Assembly: GCF_020686945.1 (NCBI RefSeq) | Contig: NZ_JAJEPR010000059.1 | Span: 1-9,869, forward strand | Length of the DNA: 9,869 nucleotides | Direction of reading: 5' to 3' | Source of the DNA: Limivivens faecihominis | GTDB lineage: Bacteria > Bacillota > Clostridia > Lachnospirales > Lachnospiraceae | Shown here: positions 7,056-9,869 of the stretch, piece by piece | How positions within the stretch are numbered: position 1 is the first letter of the stretch | How the letters are laid out: every line of letters starts with the position of its first letter | Position numbers and translations under genes: made by a program | The notes under the pieces: model-generated | What the model saw: the letters and a program-made list of their open reading frames with translations, nothing else | Database searches by the model: none | What the model was told of the DNA's origin: nothing

Positions 7056-7089
7056 AATATGTCTATAAATTGGATTAGACAAAATATGC
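7052..7089. promoter_or_regulatory. Divergent operator: two opposed TAGACA sites between lacZ and its regulator
   Basis: Minus-strand TATAGACATATTTTGC (7067-7052) faces plus-strand ATTAGACAAAATATGC (7074-7089), with 10 of 13 bases symmetric over the AGACA...GC core. CAAAATATG is also directly repeated at 7053-7061 and 7080-7088. The left copy overlaps the lacZ -35 and the right copy contains the regulator's own -35, as expected for activation of lacZ with autoregulation. Assignment to the AraC protein is inference. Confidence 0.5.
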
Positions 7090-7104
7090 ACTAAATGATA
7101 CAAT
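7076..7104 (+). promoter_or_regulatory. Promoter of the divergent AraC regulator
   Basis: TAGACA (7076-7081, five of six consensus bases), a 17-base spacer, and TACAAT (7099-7104) preceded by TGA, so an extended -10. The start would be near 7111, about 24 bases before the ATG. The -35 lies inside the proposed operator. Confidence 0.65.
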
Positions 7105-7134
7105 GATAAAAAGTGCGAAAAGAGGTGCTGTCCT

Positions 7135-7998
7135 ATGTATTTGAACACCGGTTATTTGAACCACTCACATATGGATTTCAAAGACAAAAGTCGTCCGCTG
7201 ATTGTAGGTAGCTGTGGTACTTACCGTCTTTCCAGACATCCCAAACTTCCGACCTACCGTCCAAGGGGTCGTCTGGATTATCAGATTATATATATCACTG
7301 CTGGTTGTGGGCATTTTCATTTTGATAATGTAAATAATGAAACGATTGTTCCAGCCGGCAACATTGTACTGTACAGACCGAAAGAACTCCAAAAATATGA
7401 ATATTACGGAGAAGATAAGACAGAAGTATACTGGATTCATTTTACAGGCAACAATGTAAAAAATATCCTACGGCAATATGGATTCCCGGATAAAGAGCGT
7501 ATATTTCAGGTCGGAACCTCTATGGAATACGAACAGATTTTCAAGCGTATTATCATCGAGCTTCAGCGTTGCCAAGATAATTATGAGGAAATGCTTGTCC
7601 TTCTGCTCCGTCATCTTCTTATCATCTTTCATCGGGAACTGACCAGGGAACATATCTCGAAAAATGAATACTTGGATCACGAGATGGATAACGCAGTTAC
7701 CTTTTTCAGTGAAAATTATAACCAGAATATTAGCATAGATGATTATGCTGCCTCACGTGGAATGAGTGTCAGCTGGTTTATCCGAAACTTCAAAAAATAC
7801 ACAGGTTCTACACCAATGCAGTTTATTGTGGGAATCCGAATTAACAATGCCCAGATGTTACTTGAAACAACAACCTATTCCATCAATGAAATTTCTAAAA
7901 TCGTCGGATATGATAATCAGCTTTATTTCAGCCGGCTTTTCCACAAGCTGAAAGGATATTCCCCAAGAGAGTACCGAAAGATAAGAAACAAGTTCTAA
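7135..7998 (+). CDS. AraC-family regulator of the lactose locus
   Basis: A 287-residue AraC/XylS regulator with a cupin-type arabinose-binding-like sensor domain (about residues 25-165: RPRGRLDYQIIYITAGCGHFHF, then IVPAGNIVLYRPKELQKYEY, then EVYWIHFTG). A double helix-turn-helix domain follows: NISIDDYAASRGMSVSWFIRNF (about 198-219) and YSINEISKIVGYDNQLYFSRLF (about 248-269), ending GYSPREYRK. This layout is typical of sugar-responsive activators. It is divergent from lacZ across 200 bases containing opposed operator-like sites, so it is the likely activator of lacZ and the permease in response to lactose or a derivative (inference). AGAGG lies nine bases before the ATG, and an extended -10 promoter fits. 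A strong terminator follows. It shares family but little detailed sequence with the other AraC protein in the window. Confidence 0.9.
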   Translation: MYLNTGYLNHSHMDFKDKSRPLIVGSCGTYRLSRHPKLPTYRPRGRLDYQIIYITAGCGHFHFDNVNNETIVPAGNIVLYRPKELQKYEYYGEDKTEVYWIHFTGNNVKNILRQYGFPDKERIFQVGTSMEYEQIFKRIIIELQRCQDNYEEMLVLLLRHLLIIFHRELTREHISKNEYLDHEMDNAVTFFSENYNQNISIDDYAASRGMSVSWFIRNFKKYTGSTPMQFIVGIRINNAQMLLETTTYSINEISKIVGYDNQLYFSRLFHKLKGYSPREYRKIRNKF

Positions 7999-8033
7999 AA
8001 TCCACAATATCATAAATCCAGTTTCCCCTCCAA

Positions 8034-8082
8034 AAGAGGATGCCACGGAATCATCAAATCAACGATTCCATGGCATCCTCTT
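8034..8082. terminator. Strong bidirectional hairpin terminator
   Basis: AAGAGGATGCCACGGAATC (8034-8052) pairs with GATTCCATGGCATCCTCTT (8064-8082) over 19 positions with one C-A mismatch and an 11-base loop. It ends the AraC gene on the plus strand (a pyrimidine-rich tract with TTTTT follows at 8094-8098). It also stands at the 3' end of the minus-strand fragment beginning at 8404. Confidence 0.75.
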
Positions 8083-8125
8083 CCGCTTCTCTCTTTTTGC
8101 TATTCTTATTTTACAAACTCACTCC

Positions 8126-8404
8126 TTATTCGCCATAGATTAGTGCTGGCAATCCTTGCTCTGTTTCATACTCTATCGTGCTTTTGTTCTCTATAGACGT
8201 TGCCGATCTACCGTAATATTCTCTGTTTGCAACCCCTTCCAAAATTGACGTTTCTGTCATATATTTTGAATATTCGTCTGCCGCAATAAGTTTTGTAGTA
8301 AAATTATCAAAATCCGGTGTAATGACAATCAATCCATTTTTAGCAGATTTCACGTCCTCATAGGAAAGTTCCAAATATCCCAATGAAAATCGAAATGATC
8401 TCAT
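8126..8404 (-). pseudogene. Unrecognised 92-codon frame, probably a gene fragment
   Basis: I do not recognise this protein. The frame is open for 92 codons to TAA. It is acidic and soluble-looking, with no membrane segment, signal peptide or known motif (central part DFDNFTTKLIAADEYSKYM; end EQGLPALIYGE). Its first residues (MRSFRFSLGY) are an out-of-frame reading of a holin-like toxin gene start, and no ribosome site lies before its ATG. Genuine coding may therefore start only around residue 10, after a junction with the toxin remnant. Just past the stop is TAAGGAGTGAG, which looks like a ribosome site left over for a gene no longer present. The simplest reading is a C-terminal fragment of a lost gene fused by deletion behind the toxin promoter. 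A small intact gene of unknown role cannot be excluded. Confidence 0.4.
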
Positions 8405-8414
8405 AAGCCGTCAT
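8358..8414 (-). pseudogene. Truncated holin-like toxin (Hol_Tox, type I toxin family) gene
   Basis: The minus-strand ATG at 8414 opens MTAYEIISIFIGIFGTFL and stops at TGA (8360-8358). MTAYEIISIFIGI is the characteristic N-terminus of the putative holin-like toxins of Firmicutes. Those are normally about 30-40 residues and continue through a full hydrophobic helix (roughly LALLISFGSLI...) to a charged tail. Here homology ends after about 13 residues and the frame stops, so the membrane helix and tail are missing and the product should be inactive. Upstream, GGGGGTG and TTAGCGCTG just before the ATG resemble the leaders of this family. The downstream sequence is that of the unrecognised frame, implying a deletion/fusion junction near 8370. 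Family assignment rests on recall of the signature, not a search. Confidence 0.6.
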
Positions 8415-8456
8415 CAGCGCTAAGCAAGCACCCCCAGACACTTAACGCCCTGTCAT

Positions 8457-8517
8457 GGGTACTTTCCTTAAAGAGTACCCTAACATATATCATATGTTCT
8501 GCAAGAACAATTGTAAT
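8457..8517 (-). promoter_or_regulatory. Promoter and 5'-end hairpin of the holin-like toxin remnant
   Basis: On the minus strand ATTACA (8517-8512), 17 bases, then TATGAT (8494-8489) would start RNA near 8482. An overlapping alternative is TTGTTC (8510-8505), 17 bases, TATGTT (8487-8482). The RNA would begin with a hairpin, GGGTACT (8480-8474) pairing with AGTACCC (8463-8457). A hairpin at the extreme 5' end is a usual stabilising element of type I toxin mRNAs. The ribosome site GGGGGTG may itself be partly paired (AAGTG with TGCTT). Confidence 0.45.
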
Positions 8518-8544
8518 TTGAATCTTATTTTATAGACTCATCCC

Positions 8545-9591
8545 CTATAAATATTTTAATACATCAGATAAGTTATTAATTTCCATATCAGCTTTTTCAC
8601 TCTCATCTGTTATATTCCACAAACTTCCAAATCCCTGTTTTACCCATATAGTTTTCATACCCAACTGTTTTGCGGGTACAATATCATTATCAATACGGTC
8701 ACCAATCATGACTGCATTCTCTGGCTTACAACTGCTTCTTTCCAATGCAATTTCAAATATGCGCCTATCTGGTTTTGAAACGCCTTCTTCTGCTGATGCG
8801 ATAATCAAATCAAGATATTTTCGTACTCCAAGATTTTCTAATCTCTCAGAAGTTCCTAATGATTGGTTTGCAATTACACCAATTTTATAAATTCTACTTA
8901 ACTTTTTCAAACAATCTCTAGTATCTGTATACAGCCTCTCGTATTGCGATTCCCATTTAGGTAATTTCACCCCCAATTGCCTTGCTACCTCTAAATCTCC
9001 TTTTTTGTTTTCTTTATAAAACGACATGGCATATTTATAAATTTGCTCGTAAGTTAAACCTGATAAATCCGCTATCCTTTTCATCCTGTCTTCATAAACT
9101 TTGCTTTCATCAACCAATGTCGATCCAACATCAAAAAATAGCCATTTTATTTCGTCCTTTTTGGGGCAAAATCCTCTTTTTCTTGCTTCTTCTAGCAGTT
9201 TGGGTTGAATTTCTGGGTAAGTCCAATTAATCGGTAGTTCATCCATAATTGCTATTTTTTCAATTTCACTGTGAAGCTCTTTTTCAAATGTATGTATATC
9301 TGAGAAGAATAATTTTCCAAAAGTCTCCATTCCATCGAAATTATCTGGTGCAGTCACAGAATATATACAAATTGGAGTAATATCAAAAGTTATTGCTCCT
9401 GTTTCTTCATATAGTTCTCGTTTGGCTGTTTCAAGAATATCCTCACCATCTTCTCTATGTCCCCCCGGTGCCTCCCATGTATTTCTTTCCTTGTGCTTGC
9501 AAAATACCCATTTACCATTATGTCTGGCAATAATAACTGCAAACTTCAGCATTGAATCATTAATACTATCATAAAAATTCACTTTCGTCAT
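8545..9591 (-). CDS. NUDIX hydrolase - HAD hydrolase fusion protein
   Basis: A 348-residue two-domain cytoplasmic enzyme. The N-terminal NUDIX domain (about 14-135) carries a full box: Gly44, five residues, Glu50, seven residues, Arg58-Glu59-Leu-Tyr-Glu62-Glu63-Thr-Gly65. It should hydrolyse a nucleoside-diphosphate-linked substrate. The C-terminal HAD domain (about 148-348) has nucleophile Asp154 in FFDVGSTL, Ser244 in GVIANQS, Lys273 in GVSKPDRRIF and Asp298/Asp303 in MIGDRIDND, with a helical cap between. The position two after the nucleophile is Gly rather than the acid/base Asp of typical HAD phosphatases, so its chemistry may differ. ATG 9591 is chosen because AAGGAG (9603-9598) lies six bases upstream. 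The frame is open to 9774, but that part crosses structured non-coding DNA. A two-step nucleotide or sugar-nucleotide clean-up is plausible (inference). No terminator is obvious after it. Confidence 0.85.
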   Translation of the reverse strand: MTKVNFYDSINDSMLKFAVIIARHNGKWVFCKHKERNTWEAPGGHREDGEDILETAKRELYEETGAITFDITPICIYSVTAPDNFDGMETFGKLFFSDIHTFEKELHSEIEKIAIMDELPINWTYPEIQPKLLEEARKRGFCPKKDEIKWLFFDVGSTLVDESKVYEDRMKRIADLSGLTYEQIYKYAMSFYKENKKGDLEVARQLGVKLPKWESQYERLYTDTRDCLKKLSRIYKIGVIANQSLGTSERLENLGVRKYLDLIIASAEEGVSKPDRRIFEIALERSSCKPENAVMIGDRIDNDIVPAKQLGMKTIWVKQGFGSLWNITDESEKADMEINNLSDVLKYL

Positions 9592-9641
9592 ATAATGCTC
9601 CTTATTAGATTTCATCTGTTTTCTTGCCATTATTGCTCTCA

Positions 9642-9668
9642 CAAATAGAGCCAAACTAGAGCCATTTG
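9642..9668. repeat. Short tandem TAGAGCC repeat upstream of the NUDIX-HAD gene
   Basis: TAGAGCC occurs twice at an 11-base period (9646-9652, 9657-9663), bracketed by CAAAT and ATTTG (9642-9646, 9664-9668). It lies about 40 bases before the ribosome site, a possible protein-binding site. No convincing promoter box pair was found in 9604-9716. Confidence 0.3.
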
Positions 9669-9716
9669 ATAAAACAAATGCCGAAAACCCGCATAAATAC
9701 AGGTGAATATTACGGT

Positions 9717-9763
9717 GCGGCAGAGCCGCCAGTCCGGTGTGGCGAGAGCCACCTGTCCGGACT
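9717..9763. repeat. GC-rich double hairpin element
   Basis: Hairpin 1 is GCGGC-AGA-GCCGC (9717-9729). Hairpin 2 is AGTCCGG (9731-9737) with CCGGACT (9757-9763), enclosing GTGGC (9739-9743), a GAGA loop and GCCAC (9748-9752). On the plus strand the inner loop is a GNRA tetraloop. Base composition is sharply GC-rich in AT-rich DNA, which points to a foreign or dispersed intergenic element or a structured RNA. Open frames across it are by-products. Confidence 0.6.
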
Positions 9764-9774
9764 AACGGAGCCAC

Positions 9775-9822
9775 CCCATTTTGTTTATTAAGTTACTAAG
9801 ACTTCCCATACCTAAAATGGGA
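9775..9822. repeat. Alternative hairpins CCCATTTT / AAAATGGG and TCCCAT / ATGGGA
   Basis: CCCATTTT (9775-9782) complements AAAATGGG (9814-9821). A nearer TCCCAT (9804-9809) complements ATGGGA (9817-9822). The two stems share the right arm and exclude each other. They directly adjoin the GC-rich double hairpin and probably belong to the same element. Nothing else is recognisable to the window end. Confidence 0.4.
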
Positions 9823-9869
9823 TTCGTACCTTAAAAATTCAATATTTCAGCTAACAAAATAGTGATTTA

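Noticed and set aside
8457..8480. GGGTACT hairpin as terminator of the NUDIX-HAD gene
   Set aside because: No T-run follows on the minus strand. Its position right after a -10 box fits a 5'-end hairpin of the next transcript better.
9592..9774. N-terminal 61-residue extension of the NUDIX-HAD frame
   Set aside because: It reads through GC-rich hairpins and has no family resemblance or ribosome site at its ATG. The internal ATG at 9591 has AAGGAG at ideal spacing, right before the NUDIX domain.

Overview
The window looks like chromosomal DNA from a low-GC Firmicute, most likely a gut Lachnospiraceae (Clostridia). The grounds are AT-rich intergenic DNA, strong AGGAGG-type ribosome sites, short intrinsic terminators, a cytoplasmic GH2 beta-galactosidase paired with a GPH-type permease, and a remnant of the holin-like toxin family common in that group. 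The assignment is inference from composition and gene content, not from a search.

Left part (1-2330). A hairpin terminator at the very start closes something outside the window. Then come two minus-strand genes, each with its own candidate promoter: a NagD-like HAD-IIA sugar-phosphate phosphatase (205-1017) and an AraC-family regulator (1179-1979). Facing away from the regulator is a tiny plus-strand unit (about 2051-2241). It has a perfect TATAAT, an ideal AAAGGAGG, a 25-codon reading frame rich in Tyr/Phe/Leu, and three mutually exclusive hairpins, the last being an intrinsic terminator. The geometry is that of a trp/phe-type attenuator, yet no plus-strand structural gene follows. This is the most interesting object in the window.

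Central part (2331-7998). This is a lactose/galactoside utilisation locus: a GPH-family sugar:cation symporter (2331-3728) and a 1011-residue LacZ (3899-6934), both on the minus strand, with a divergent AraC-family regulator (7135-7998, plus strand). The regulator and lacZ share a 200-base promoter region holding two opposed copies of a motif containing TAGACA. Related copies lie before the permease gene and over the promoter of the first AraC gene, which suggests one small regulon. The permease would import the disaccharide, LacZ would hydrolyse it in the cytoplasm, and the AraC protein would sense the sugar and activate.

Right part (8000-9869). After a long bidirectional terminator comes accessory-looking DNA. 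There is a short remnant of a holin-like (type I toxin) gene with its promoter and a 5'-end hairpin preserved. It overlaps an unrecognised 92-codon frame into which it appears to have been joined. Next is a NUDIX-HAD two-domain fusion enzyme whose apparent N-terminal extension is an artefact. Last is a GC-rich nest of hairpins in otherwise AT-rich DNA, resembling a dispersed intergenic or mobile-element-associated structure. No rRNA, tRNA, CRISPR array, transposase or integrase was seen.
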